This document shows, one piece after another, positions 43,839-52,195 of a stretch of 64,000 bases of DNA. A model generated the notes under the pieces. That model saw only the letters and a list, made by a program, of their open reading frames with translations, was not told the origin of the DNA and did not search any database. Numbering within the stretch: the first letter of the stretch is position 1; every line of letters begins with the position of its first letter. The position numbers were made by a program, and so were the translations under genes. Source of the stretch: Algoriphagus hitonicola (GTDB taxonomy: Bacteria; Bacteroidota; Bacteroidia; Cytophagales; Cyclobacteriaceae); contig NZ_FOPC01000017.1 in assembly GCF_900113375.1 (NCBI RefSeq), positions 18,131 through 82,130 on the forward strand, written 5' to 3'.

Positions 43839-44822
43839 TCAATAATTCCCCAAGCTTTCCACATAGCTAGACCAATATGCGTCTGCCTCCTCAAAACTAA
43901 GCTCCCCGTCAAACACAATAAGTCGATAGTTCAGCTTGTATTTTTGACCAAAATCCAATTTCCATTCTTCTTCTCTAATGGGTGTAAAGCCCAAAAAAAC
44001 ATTACCTTTTCCTCCATTGGAATCTGAAGGCCAAACCCGTAAAGGCTCGGGATGAGAGTGGTTTTTTGGATTGCTCAAAATCAAAATTCCACTTTTGCCG
44101 GAGGCATGTTGACTTTCACCAATGAGCATAATCCATCGCGCTCTTGAAGCATCCGCTTCATCTCTAGATTTGGACTCAGAGGTCAGAATTTGGCTGGTAG
44201 CTGAGCCCCAAGTTTCCACAGCTCGGATGAAAACTCCTCCCCCATATCGATATTGATCCAAAACCATTCCCGAAGGAATCATGGTCCAAAATTCACGCTG
44301 ATAATCCAATACATAACGATTCGAATCAATCGGCTCTAGGGAGATCGTCAGCTCTTCTTCCATTGCCAAGTTACCCTTAGCCGAAGCTGTTAAATCGATG
44401 TGATTTTGGCTTACGGTGATCAGGGCACGGTTTGATTCCTCTTTTTTCTGTAAAATTTCTCCAAAATCCACTCTTCCCTTTTCATCTCCCAAATTCCAAA
44501 AATCAACTGACCTTCCCTCTATGGTCGCTCTCGTCCACGGTCCCCAAAGTCCATAATGATGATAATGGTCTTCTGGCTGAATCCGAGTCAAAACCTGTCC
44601 GCTTAAGGTTCTCAGTGGATGAATAAACCCCGACATGGCAAAGGATTCATTTATACCTTCCGGAACTTTGGCGGTTGCAGTTTGATAGCTGAGTACTGTA
44701 TTGGAATTTATCAGAAAATCAATACCAGAAGAAGATTCCCGTAATTCCACTTGTTGGCCGAAGGCGGAAAAAGAAACCAGGATCAAAAATTGCAATCCAA
44801 ATAAAATTCTTTTGATAGACAT
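43839..44822 (-). CDS. DUF6807 (PmoA-like) family secreted protein
   Basis: 327 residues with a signal peptide (about 1-22, ending SAFGQ). The mature chain carries the family's conserved parts: MSGFIHPLRTLSGQVLTRIQPEDHYHHYGLWGPWTRATIEGRSVDFWN with a cluster of histidines, GGVFIRAVETWGS, and SRARWIMLIGESQHASGKSGILILSNPKNHSHPEPLRVWP. This is the family annotated as PmoA/DUF6807, despite having no link to methane oxidation; members sit in carbohydrate-degradation loci. It is divergent from the ThuA-domain gene across an 81-base spacer, so the two are probably co-regulated. Function unknown. Confidence 0.85.
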   Translation of the reverse strand: MSIKRILFGLQFLILVSFSAFGQQVELRESSSGIDFLINSNTVLSYQTATAKVPEGINESFAMSGFIHPLRTLSGQVLTRIQPEDHYHHYGLWGPWTRATIEGRSVDFWNLGDEKGRVDFGEILQKKEESNRALITVSQNHIDLTASAKGNLAMEEELTISLEPIDSNRYVLDYQREFWTMIPSGMVLDQYRYGGGVFIRAVETWGSATSQILTSESKSRDEADASRARWIMLIGESQHASGKSGILILSNPKNHSHPEPLRVWPSDSNGGKGNVFLGFTPIREEEWKLDFGQKYKLNYRLIVFDGELSFEEADAYWSSYVESLGNY

Positions 44823-44903
44823 AAAATTTTCAAGTTATTGGGTGATGCCTATGAAGTTATGACTTTACTGAACAAATTCCTTCTACTAACCCACTTGTTA
44901 CCC

Positions 44904-45830
44904 ATGAAACCCTCTTTAATCTACGGAATCCTTTTCCTTTTTTTCTGCGGTATTTCCCAAGCCCAAGACCTTCAGGAAGTGTCCTTGGATGATAGCTGGA
45001 AATTGAAAATTCAAAATTTAGCCCCAGAAAAATCAACCTTTAAAAGCTCCGGAAAAAAGAAGGTTTTGATTTTTTCACTGCATACCGGATTTGAGCATTG
45101 GGTCATTCCGCACACCGAAGAAATGCTCAAAATCATCGGTCAAAAAAGCGGGATTTTTGAAATGGTTGCCAGTAAAAATATTGAGGAATTTGAGGCGGGA
45201 AACTTAGAAAACTACGATGCAATTATCCTAAATAACACCTGCTCCAAACCCGATCACCGCAATTTATTTTGGGACAAACTCCGAGAAGAATCAAATGAGG
45301 ACTCGGTTATTCTGATGAAAGAGGCTTTGCAGTTGGAAAAAAATCTGCTCGATTACGTAGCAAATGGAGGCGGATTGATGGTACTACATGGAGGAATAAC
45401 CACTCAAAATTCCTCAACTGAATTTGGTAAACTGATCGGAGGAAGCTTTGACTATCATCCTCCACAGCAAAATTTCCGGGTTTATCTCGAGGATCCCGAG
45501 CATCCGCTCGTTCAGGCTTTTCCCAAAGAAGGATTTGAGCATATCGATGAGCCTTATTTTTATAAGAATGCCTACGATAAAGGTGATTTCAAGCCTTTGC
45601 TTTATTTCAAAAATTCAGAAATCGAAAAACAGCGAAATGGTCAAACCGACCCAAGAGAAAAAATCTACGTCGCATGGATTAGATCAGAAGGTGATGGAAA
45701 AGTTTTTTACGCTTCCCCTTCTCACAATGCGCAGAGTTTTGAAAACCCCGATTTGCTCCAATTTTATTTGGATGGAATGCAGTATGTCATAGGTGATGTG
45801 GAATGCGATGAAACGCCTGTCGGTCGCTGA
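44904..45830 (+). CDS. ThuA domain-containing secreted protein
   Basis: 308 residues from the ATG at 44904 (MKPSLIYGILFLFFCGISQAQ, a signal peptide); an in-frame ATG at 44838 is not needed. The ThuA domain, a class I glutamine-amidotransferase-like fold, covers about 45-300: KKVLIFSLHTGFEHWVIPHTEEML, NYDAIILNNTCSKPD, LLDYVANGGGLMVLHGG, FGKLIGGSFDYHPPQQNFRVYLEDPEHPL, PYFYKNAYDKGDFKPLLYF, VAWIRSEGDGKVFYASPSHNAQSFENPDLLQFYLDGMQYVIGD. ThuA-type proteins act in disaccharide (3-keto sugar) metabolism. The class I amidotransferase cysteine is absent, as is usual in ThuA. It converges with the aminotransferase gene, touching it end to end. Confidence 0.88.
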   Translation: MKPSLIYGILFLFFCGISQAQDLQEVSLDDSWKLKIQNLAPEKSTFKSSGKKKVLIFSLHTGFEHWVIPHTEEMLKIIGQKSGIFEMVASKNIEEFEAGNLENYDAIILNNTCSKPDHRNLFWDKLREESNEDSVILMKEALQLEKNLLDYVANGGGLMVLHGGITTQNSSTEFGKLIGGSFDYHPPQQNFRVYLEDPEHPLVQAFPKEGFEHIDEPYFYKNAYDKGDFKPLLYFKNSEIEKQRNGQTDPREKIYVAWIRSEGDGKVFYASPSHNAQSFENPDLLQFYLDGMQYVIGDVECDETPVGR

Positions 45831-46985
45831 TCAAAGAATCTCTTCTAATCGAAGAAGTCTATTCATGGCTTCTTCCAGTTCCCTTTCTTCCTTGGCAAAA
45901 CAAAAACGAATAAACTGATTATCCGTCCCATTATGATAAAAGGATGAAACGGGAATACAGGCCACTTTCAGTTTTTTGCACATGAGTTCGGCCAGCTTTT
46001 GATCGCTGATCTTGGATAAATGACCATAGCTGGCCATTTGAAAAAAGCTTCCTTGAGTTGTGCTGAATTTCAGTTTGGTTTGTTTCAATCCTTCCAAAAA
46101 TAGGTTTCTTTTTTTCTCATAAAATTCCTGAATCGATTGATAGTGATCCGGATTTTCCAAATATTCTGCCAGAGCAAATTGAATCGGAGTGACTGTACTA
46201 AAAGTCAGAAATTGATGGATTTTACGAAATTCCTTTGTCAATTCCTTTGGCGCGATACAATAGCCGACTTTCCATCCTGTGACATGAAATGTCTTTCCAA
46301 AGGAACCACAAACAAACGTTTTCTTTCTCAACTCCTCATTCCCAAGTAGGGATAAATGGGCTCGACCATCGAAAGTAATATGCTCATAAACTTCATCGCT
46401 AACCACAAAAATATTCCGGTCCCGGATCAAGTCCGCCAAGATCTTTAAATCCTCAGCTGTCCACACATATCCGGTCGGATTATGAGGCGAATTGACGACA
46501 ATCAATTTGGTCTTAAAGCTCACCGCAGATTTGATCCGATCCCAATTCACGGAGAAATCAGCTTCATTGAGTGAGATATGGATCGGAATTCCTCCATTTA
46601 GAATAATAGCCGGCTCATAGCTATCGTAAGCAGGCTCTAAAATCAAAGCCTCGTCGCCAGGGCGGATTACGGTGCTGATTGCGGCAAAAAGTGCTTCAGT
46701 GGCTCCGGAAACGATCGTCACTTCCTCTTGGTAGTCCGGCAAAAAACCATAACATTTTTCTGTTTTTATTGCCAGATTTTTTCTCAAGGACTCAATACCG
46801 CTCATCGGAGCATATTGATTGTGACCAAGTTTGATGTATTTCGCAACCAAATCCAATAATACCGAATCCGCATCAAATCCCGGAAAGCCTTGCGAAAGAT
46901 TGATCGCCCCCTGATCCTTGGCCATTTGAGACATGATCGTGAAAATAGTGGTTCCGGTATTGGGGAGTTTTGATCGGATATTCAT
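45831..46985 (-). CDS. PLP-dependent aminotransferase, methionine/kynurenine type
   Basis: 384 residues, fold type I class I/II aminotransferase. Key places: GAINLSQGFPGFDADSVLLD at the N-terminus, HNQYAPMSGIESLRKNLA, VVNSPHNPTGYVWTAEDL (Asn-Pro-T), VVSDEVYEHITFDGRAH (Asp and Tyr contacting PLP), CGSFGKTFHVTGWKVGYCIAP (Schiff-base Lys), and FIRFCFAKEERELEEA with the carboxylate-binding Arg. It matches YbdL-like methionine aminotransferases, which can also use glutamine or aromatic amino acids. Cytosolic. Monocistronic; its stop meets the ThuA gene stop on the other strand. Confidence 0.9.
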   Translation of the reverse strand: MNIRSKLPNTGTTIFTIMSQMAKDQGAINLSQGFPGFDADSVLLDLVAKYIKLGHNQYAPMSGIESLRKNLAIKTEKCYGFLPDYQEEVTIVSGATEALFAAISTVIRPGDEALILEPAYDSYEPAIILNGGIPIHISLNEADFSVNWDRIKSAVSFKTKLIVVNSPHNPTGYVWTAEDLKILADLIRDRNIFVVSDEVYEHITFDGRAHLSLLGNEELRKKTFVCGSFGKTFHVTGWKVGYCIAPKELTKEFRKIHQFLTFSTVTPIQFALAEYLENPDHYQSIQEFYEKKRNLFLEGLKQTKLKFSTTQGSFFQMASYGHLSKISDQKLAELMCKKLKVACIPVSSFYHNGTDNQFIRFCFAKEERELEEAMNRLLRLEEIL

Positions 46986-47057
46986 CGGTGGAAATCGTAT
47001 TTTAGTCGCAAGAAAGAAGGGAAGATAGACACTTCATTAAGTAATATCAAAAATGCA

Positions 47058-47567
47058 ATGGAAAGCTTTCAAGCAAAAATCCAGAAGTTTGACTTTAATC
47101 ACTGGCAATATCACGTAGCGGTTTCGGATGAAATTGCCACAAAATTCATTGACGTAGATCATCGAAGAGTATTGGTTTGGATCGATTCCCTTGGTCCTTT
47201 TCACATGGCCTTGATCAAGTCAAAACATTATTGGTACCTGATGGTCAATCGGCAGATTCGTGAAAAACTCGGGCTTGAAGACGGCTCAACTGTTTCGGTC
47301 CAATTGGAAAAAGATCAAAGTGAGTTTGGACTGGAGCTCCCCGAAGAATTTGAAGTTTTGATGGATCAGGATGAGGAAGGTCGTATTTATTTCAATGGAT
47401 TGACCCCCGGAAAACAGCGAAGTTTGATTCATTTGGTAGTCAGGGTAAAAAATCCTGAAAGTCGGATGAAAAAATCTTTGGCGATCATGCATCATTTGAG
47501 ATTGGCAAAAGGAAAGTTTGATTTTAAGCAGTTGAATGAGTTGATCAAGTACTACAATAACTTATAA
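47058..47567 (+). CDS. DUF1905/YdeI-type protein
   Basis: 169 residues. The first about 90 residues match DUF1905 (ISEVWSYPGxGGWxFVxVP-like pattern degenerate as DFNHWQYHVAVSDEIATKFI, then HRRVLVWIDSLGPFHMALIKSKHYWYLMVNRQIREKLGLEDGSTVSVQLEKDQSEFGLELPEEF). The second part, GLTPGKQRSLIHLVVRVKNPESRMKKSLAIMHHL, corresponds to the bacteriocin-protection YdeI/OmpD-associated C-terminal helix bundle. No signal peptide; cytosolic. Function unknown. It is followed after three bases by a terminator shared with the convergent bTHX gene. Confidence 0.8.
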   Translation: MESFQAKIQKFDFNHWQYHVAVSDEIATKFIDVDHRRVLVWIDSLGPFHMALIKSKHYWYLMVNRQIREKLGLEDGSTVSVQLEKDQSEFGLELPEEFEVLMDQDEEGRIYFNGLTPGKQRSLIHLVVRVKNPESRMKKSLAIMHHLRLAKGKFDFKQLNELIKYYNNL

Positions 47568-47570
47568 AAA

Positions 47571-47590
47571 AAGGGAGTCGAAACTCCCTT
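47571..47590. terminator. Bidirectional intrinsic terminator
   Basis: AAGGGAGT, loop CGAA, ACTCCCTT forms a perfect 8-bp stem, with A-run before and T-rich sequence after. It serves both the DUF1905 gene (plus) and the bTHX gene (minus). Confidence 0.82.
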
Positions 47591-47596
47591 TTCTTG

Positions 47597-47725
47597 TCAA
47601 TCCTTTTTGTCCAGTCCCATCCGCTCGCGGCGAGTCTTTTTATTGGCTGCTGTTTTTGGTCTACTTGCTCCGAAAGTTCCGCGGTTAATCTTTCCTCTTT
47701 TGGTTTTCAAATCTCCTTTTCCCAT
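47597..47725 (-). CDS. 30S ribosomal protein bTHX
   Basis: 42 residues, found by eye because it is shorter than usual ORF limits. MGKGDLKTKRGKINRGTFGA then SRPKTAANKK and a basic tail ending MGLDKKD. The MGKGDxKTKRGKI start is the hallmark of the bTHX (Thx) ribosomal protein, which sits in a cavity at the top of the 30S head and stabilises rRNA. About one third of residues are Lys or Arg. Its terminator is shared with the convergent DUF1905 gene. Confidence 0.88.
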   Translation of the reverse strand: MGKGDLKTKRGKINRGTFGASRPKTAANKKTRRERMGLDKKD

Positions 47726-47866
47726 ATAGATTATTGATTTTGGTGAAACATGTCACTAAATTAAAAAATCGTAAAATTCAAGTCAAATCCTGTTTTTCAG
47801 CCCGATAATCAATGCTCAATCAAAATCTTTTGTAACTTGAATTAATAGATTAATCCTCTACCATTT

Positions 47867-48577
47867 GTGTTTGAAATCAACTGTGACTTAGGCGAAGGAA
47901 TTGCTAATGAAGATCTAGTTCTTCCATTTATCGATGCGGCAAGTGTAGCTTGCGGAGGCCATATTGGTGATGCACATAGCATGCGAAATACGCTCAAACG
48001 CTGTATCGATTTTGGCAAAAAAGCTGGGGCTCATCCCTCCTATCCGGATCCTCAAAATTTTGGACGAAAGTCTTTGATCATATCCGACAAAAAATTACTC
48101 GAAAGTCTTCAAAGACAAATTGACGTTTTTTTGACTATCGCCGGGCAACTTCAAGTCCCCATAGATCACATCAAGTTTCATGGTGCCTTATACAATGATG
48201 CAGCAAAAAAAACCGAGTTGGCAGAAGTTCTGTGTGAGTTTATATCCGAAAATTACCCTTCCGTTCCTTTGTTTGTTCCGCCCCATTCCGCTATTGAAAA
48301 AGTGGCTAAGGAAAAAGAAATTCCTATCAAGCGTGAGCTATTTGGCGATCGGGCTTACACGGACAATTATTTACTTCTTTCACGTTCAAAAGAACATGCG
48401 CTCTTTACTGAATTAGCCGAGGTAGAAAGTCACTTGAAAGCAATCATCGAGGATGGAATAATCGAAAGTAATTCCGGAAAAAAACTACCCATAACTGCCG
48501 AAACGATTTGTTTTCACGGAGACAATCCCGGAATCCTTTCTTTCCTCCCCATAATCCGACAAAAATGGTGGCATTAA
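47867..48577 (+). CDS. pxpA: 5-oxoprolinase subunit PxpA (LamB/YcsF family)
   Basis: 236 residues from a GTG start at 47867, giving VFEINCDLGEGIANEDLVLPFIDAASVACGGHIGDAHSM, which matches the PxpA N-terminus; no ATG is available nearby. Further marks: GAHPSYPDPQNFGRKSL, IKFHGALYNDAAKKTELA, and ETICFHGDNPG at the end with conserved His and Asp. PxpA with PxpB and PxpC hydrolyses 5-oxoproline (pyroglutamate) to glutamate using ATP. It is slightly shorter than the usual about 245 residues but complete. pxpB begins inside its last codons. First gene of the pxpABC operon. Confidence 0.93.
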   Translation: MFEINCDLGEGIANEDLVLPFIDAASVACGGHIGDAHSMRNTLKRCIDFGKKAGAHPSYPDPQNFGRKSLIISDKKLLESLQRQIDVFLTIAGQLQVPIDHIKFHGALYNDAAKKTELAEVLCEFISENYPSVPLFVPPHSAIEKVAKEKEIPIKRELFGDRAYTDNYLLLSRSKEHALFTELAEVESHLKAIIEDGIIESNSGKKLPITAETICFHGDNPGILSFLPIIRQKWWH

Positions 48578-49260
48578 TCCCATCGATAAGAACCATCAGT
48601 CCCAGACTTACGGAGTTGTTTTGGGATGTCCCAGTTTCCGACGAGCTGTTGGAAATGAAAATCTATATTTTATCAGAAATCAGTAAGAATTTCGCACCCT
48701 CCATCGAGGATATTAGAAGCGGATTCAAAACTATTTCTATCCAGTGGAAAGAGCGATATGGTAATTTTGGCTTTGAAGAATTTTTGGCTAATCTGAGTTT
48801 AAAGCCAACTAGTCTTGACACAAAAACCTGGGAAATACCCGTATGCTACGATCTTGAATTTGGATTTGACCTAGACCGACTGGCAAAATTAAAACCCATA
48901 ACTATTGAGGAGTTTATCCATCTTCATTCATCTCCAACCTACCGAATTCACTTTATCGGATTCTTGCCCGGTTTCCCCTATTTATCTGGCTTGGATCCGA
49001 AATTGACGACCCCCCGAAAATCACAACCTGATCGGGCGATTCCATCAGGATCCGTGGCAATTGGCGGAAATCAAACAGGGATATATCCTCAGCAGAGCCC
49101 CGGAGGCTGGCATGTCATTGGTCGTACCCCAATTCGTGTTTTCAATTCCAAAGCTAGTCCACCTGTTTTTTTTGAAATGGGTGATCAGATTAAATTCAAA
49201 CCTATTTCCAAAGAAGAATTTGAAGGATTAAAGAATTTTAACCCTTTGCAATTATCATGA
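48565..49260 (+). CDS. pxpB: 5-oxoprolinase subunit PxpB (KipI family)
   Basis: 231 residues from the ATG at 48565 (MVALIPSIRTISPRLTELFW), overlapping the end of pxpA by 13 bases; an in-frame ATG at 48508 lies deeper inside pxpA and is less likely. The KipI/PxpB hallmarks are clear: IPVCYDLEFGFDLDRLA, IEEFIHLHSSPTYRIHFIGFLPGFPYLSGLDPKL, SVAIGGNQTGIYPQQSPGGWHVIGRTPI. The family includes the Bacillus histidine-kinase inhibitor KipI, but the operon shows a metabolic role. PxpB and PxpC form the catalytic ATP-dependent part of the complex. Confidence 0.93.
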   Translation: MVALIPSIRTISPRLTELFWDVPVSDELLEMKIYILSEISKNFAPSIEDIRSGFKTISIQWKERYGNFGFEEFLANLSLKPTSLDTKTWEIPVCYDLEFGFDLDRLAKLKPITIEEFIHLHSSPTYRIHFIGFLPGFPYLSGLDPKLTTPRKSQPDRAIPSGSVAIGGNQTGIYPQQSPGGWHVIGRTPIRVFNSKASPPVFFEMGDQIKFKPISKEEFEGLKNFNPLQLS

Positions 49261-50132
49261 TCCGAGATCCAGCTTTTGCAAAAATTATCAAAACAGGACC
49301 GGGCACGAAGGTGATTGACCTAGGTCGAAAAGGATGGGGAAAATTCGGAATACCAAGCGCTGGACCTATGGATATCTTAGCTTTTCGATGGGTAAATCAC
49401 ATCCTGAGGAATCCAGAAAACTCGGCGGTTTTGGAAGTTCAACAGCCTGGACTTGTACTCAATTTTGAAGCTCCTACGCTGATCGGACTAGCGGGAGCCC
49501 AAGCTGAAATAAAATTGAACGGAGTTCAAAAAAATAGTGGTTGCCTACTGGAAATCCCAGCAGAAAGTGAGTTGAAAATCGGAGGTTTTGATAAGGGTTC
49601 CATTTTGTATTTGGGAATCAAACAGGGAATCCAAAGTGAATCGAAATTGGGTTCCAAAAGCTTTTTTGAAGGAATCACCGAACAAATTCAATTTTCCAAT
49701 GGGGATAAATTCATGTATTTCACGAATCAGGAGATCCCTACCTTTAAGGCAAGGGCAAATCCTGTGTTTTCTACCAGCTATCAGGACAAAACCCATATCA
49801 GAGTCTATCCGGGACCGGAGTGGGATTTGCTCCAAAAAGAGATGCAAGACCAATTATTAAACCATACTTTTTTAATTACTCCGTTTAAAAACAGAATGGG
49901 TGCGCAAATAGACAGTCCTTTTAAAAATGAGTATTCATCAATCGCCACCGCAGCCGTTTTTCCCGGAACTGTCCAATTAACTCCGAGTGGCAAACTGATG
50001 ATTTTGCTTCAGGATGCCCAAGTGACGGGAGGTTATCCAAGAATTTTACAACTGGAAGAAAATGACCTTCCAGCGTTCAACCAACTGAAAACTGGCCATG
50101 AATTTAGATTTGAGCTTCAATCTTTCACCTAA
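49257..50132 (+). CDS. pxpC: 5-oxoprolinase subunit PxpC (KipA/biotin-dependent carboxyltransferase domain)
   Basis: 291 residues, starting in an ATGA overlap with pxpB. Family stretches: TKVIDLGRKGWGKFGIPSAGPMDILAFRWVNHIL, NSAVLEVQQPGLVLNFE, IRVYPGPEW, NRMGAQIDSPF (usual form xRMGxRLxG), and GTVQLTPSGKLMILLQDAQVTGGYPRI. It is somewhat shorter than typical 310-residue PxpC but contains all blocks. Despite its carboxyltransferase-domain label, it works with PxpA and PxpB in 5-oxoproline hydrolysis. Last gene of the operon; 75 bases separate it from the DUF4301 gene. Confidence 0.92.
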   Translation: MIRDPAFAKIIKTGPGTKVIDLGRKGWGKFGIPSAGPMDILAFRWVNHILRNPENSAVLEVQQPGLVLNFEAPTLIGLAGAQAEIKLNGVQKNSGCLLEIPAESELKIGGFDKGSILYLGIKQGIQSESKLGSKSFFEGITEQIQFSNGDKFMYFTNQEIPTFKARANPVFSTSYQDKTHIRVYPGPEWDLLQKEMQDQLLNHTFLITPFKNRMGAQIDSPFKNEYSSIATAAVFPGTVQLTPSGKLMILLQDAQVTGGYPRILQLEENDLPAFNQLKTGHEFRFELQSFT

Positions 50133-50207
50133 AAATTGAAATAATTAAGCAGAGAATTGAGATAGACACTTAGGTCAATTATATTAGGTTTTTATAACTA
50201 ATCAGCC

Positions 50208-51719
50208 ATGAACAAATCTCTTGAATCACAAATAGCAGCCCAAGGCATGAATCCGGAAACGGTCGCCAAACAGATCGAAAATTTCAAATCCGGTTTCCCA
50301 TTTTTAAAAATAACCGGTCCAGCTACCCCCACAGATGGAATCAAAGTCCTGAGTGAGGAGGAAATCCAACATCATCTGGAAACTTATCCTCAAAAAGCAG
50401 CAAAAATCGAGGTAGTCAAATTTGTCCCGGCATCAGGTGCTGCTTCGCGCATGTTCAAAGATTTATTCGCCTTTCTGGAGGGAAACGGGGATTTGTCCTC
50501 TAGTAGCTTCGTTCAGAAATTTATTGATCAGATCGAAAAATTCGCTTTTTACCCGGAATTGGATCAGGCCCTTCGGGAAAAGAGAAGCAGTATAAATGAC
50601 TGTTTGGATCGGCAAGATTATAAGGAAATCATCGCCACTCTTCTTCAGGAGGATGGTTTGGGCTATGGGAATCTTCCTAAGGGACTTTTACGCTTTCACA
50701 GCTATGGAGATACCAAGCGAACTCCAGCCCATGAGCATTTGATCGAAGGAAGTCAATATGCCGTTGGAAAAAATGAAACGGTAAAAATTCACTTTACCGT
50801 ATCTCCCGAGCACGAGGAAAAATTTAAAAATGAAATTGCCTCAATCCTTCCGGGATTGGAATCTGAAACCGGGCTGAGGTTTGAGGTGACTTATTCCCAG
50901 CAAAAGAAATCCACCGATACAATCGCGGTGACCACAGAAAATGAACCATTTATCGAAGAAGATGGAAGTATTTTATTCAGACCTGCGGGACATGGGGCTT
51001 TACTGGAAAACCTTAATGACATCGAGGCCGACCTGATTTTTATCAAAAACATTGACAATGTCGTTCCTGATCGATTGAAGGAAACGACGAAAAATTACAA
51101 GGCTGCAATCGGAGGAGTTCTTTTAGCTATCCAAGAAAAGGTGTTTGCGATTCTCGAAAAACTCGAAACAGATATGTCAGGGGAAAATCTAGCCCTTGCA
51201 AAAAAATTGTATTGGGAAGAATTAGGCGGAAAATTACCGGGTGATTTCGAAGCTCAACGTGAAATAGACCAAGCTAAATTTATAAAGGAAAAACTCAATC
51301 GACCGATTCGCGTCTGTGGCATGGTCAGAAATACCGGAGAACCCGGAGGTGGGCCTTTTTGGGTGCTTGAAGAAGATGGAAGCCAATCGCTACAAATATT
51401 GGAAACCGCACAAATTGATCTCAATGATCCCGATTCCAAAAGCCATTTTCAAGCAGCTACCCATTTCAACCCGGTGGATTTAGTCTGTGGAACCAAAAAC
51501 TATAAGGGGGAAAAGTTTGACTTATTGGAGTTTCGTGATCTGAAAACGGGCTTTATTACTGAAAAATCAAAAAGTGGACGCGAATTGAAAGCTTTGGAAC
51601 TGCCAGGCCTATGGAACGGATCCATGGCAAACTGGAACACGATTTTTGTGGAAGTCCCCTTGATTACCTTCAATCCGGTAAAAACCGTAAATGATTTACT
51701 CAGGGATGAGCATCAATAA
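50208..51719 (+). CDS. DUF4301 domain-containing protein
   Basis: 503 residues, nearly all a DUF4301 domain. Conserved-looking blocks: FLKITGPATPTDGIKVLSEEEI, VKFVPASGAASRMFKDLFAFLEG, LLQEDGLGYGNLPKGLLRFHSYGDTKRTPAHEHLIEGSQYA, ILFRPAGHGALLENLNDIEADLIFIKNIDNVVPD, RVCGMVRNTGEPGGGPFWVLEEDGSQSLQILETAQIDL. The last fragments (GHGALLENLN, F-x-x-N-IDNV) recall nucleotide-sugar pyrophosphorylase folds, so nucleotidyl transfer is possible but unproven. Cytosolic. Monocistronic, ending in a long hairpin at 51720-51776. Confidence 0.88.
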   Translation: MNKSLESQIAAQGMNPETVAKQIENFKSGFPFLKITGPATPTDGIKVLSEEEIQHHLETYPQKAAKIEVVKFVPASGAASRMFKDLFAFLEGNGDLSSSSFVQKFIDQIEKFAFYPELDQALREKRSSINDCLDRQDYKEIIATLLQEDGLGYGNLPKGLLRFHSYGDTKRTPAHEHLIEGSQYAVGKNETVKIHFTVSPEHEEKFKNEIASILPGLESETGLRFEVTYSQQKKSTDTIAVTTENEPFIEEDGSILFRPAGHGALLENLNDIEADLIFIKNIDNVVPDRLKETTKNYKAAIGGVLLAIQEKVFAILEKLETDMSGENLALAKKLYWEELGGKLPGDFEAQREIDQAKFIKEKLNRPIRVCGMVRNTGEPGGGPFWVLEEDGSQSLQILETAQIDLNDPDSKSHFQAATHFNPVDLVCGTKNYKGEKFDLLEFRDLKTGFITEKSKSGRELKALELPGLWNGSMANWNTIFVEVPLITFNPVKTVNDLLRDEHQ

Positions 51720-51776
51720 AAATTAGAAAGCTGAAGTGAGAAAGATGAAAAAAATCAGTCTTCAGCTTCCTAATTT
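51720..51776. terminator. Long stem-loop after DUF4301 gene
   Basis: AAATTAGAAAGCTGAAG (51720-51736) is the inverse complement of CTTCAGCTTCCTAATTT (51760-51776) with a single mismatch over 17 bp, around a 23-base A-rich loop. The right arm ends in ATTT, so it can act as a terminator, although stem and loop are longer than usual. Confidence 0.6.
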
Positions 51777-51838
51777 ATTTCACTCAGCTTTAGGAAGCCC
51801 CTTAAAAAACCCTGTGTAGCATTTTCGAATTTAATCTA

Positions 51839-52195
51839 TCAATCTAATAGAATCTCTGCTGGAATTTTTAACCCTTTATATAATGACTTAATCATACCCA
51901 AAGTCAAACCTCTTTTTCTATTAAGAATCTCACTTACTCTACTCTGACTACCAAGGTATTTTACCATATCGGCTTTAGTCATTCCCATTTGGTCCATTCG
52001 AAATTTGATAGCATCAATCGGGTCAGGCGGAGCAATAGGATAATGTTTCATCTCGTAGGACTCAATCAAAGTCACCAATAAATCTAGTTCATCGCCTTCA
52101 GGTGTATCTTTTCTTGCTCCCCATAATTCTTCAACCCTGCTGAGAGCAGAATTGTAATCTTCTTCTGTTTTTATTGGTCGAATATTCATAATCAA
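51839..52195 (-). CDS. higA: HigA-type antitoxin, HTH domain
   Basis: 118 residues. N-terminal helical part (IRPIKTEEDYNSALSRVEELWGARKDTPEGDELDLLVTLIESYEMKHYPIAPPDPIDAIKFRMDQMG) followed by an XRE-like helix-turn-helix: MTKADMVKYLGSQSRVSEILNRKRGLTLGMIKSLYKGLKIPAEILL. This is the widespread 'YxxxLxxxxxLxxA...HYPI' HigA form found in Gram-negative bacteria. It neutralises HigB and represses the operon. Its ATG overlaps the HigB stop (ATGA), with the toxin gene first, the usual higBA order. Confidence 0.93.
   Translation of the reverse strand: MIMNIRPIKTEEDYNSALSRVEELWGARKDTPEGDELDLLVTLIESYEMKHYPIAPPDPIDAIKFRMDQMGMTKADMVKYLGSQSRVSEILNRKRGLTLGMIKSLYKGLKIPAEILLD

Noticed and set aside
45448..45792. 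114-codon overlapping frame inside the ThuA gene
   Set aside because: Alternative frame of a well-supported ThuA domain; no independent start context or family resemblance.
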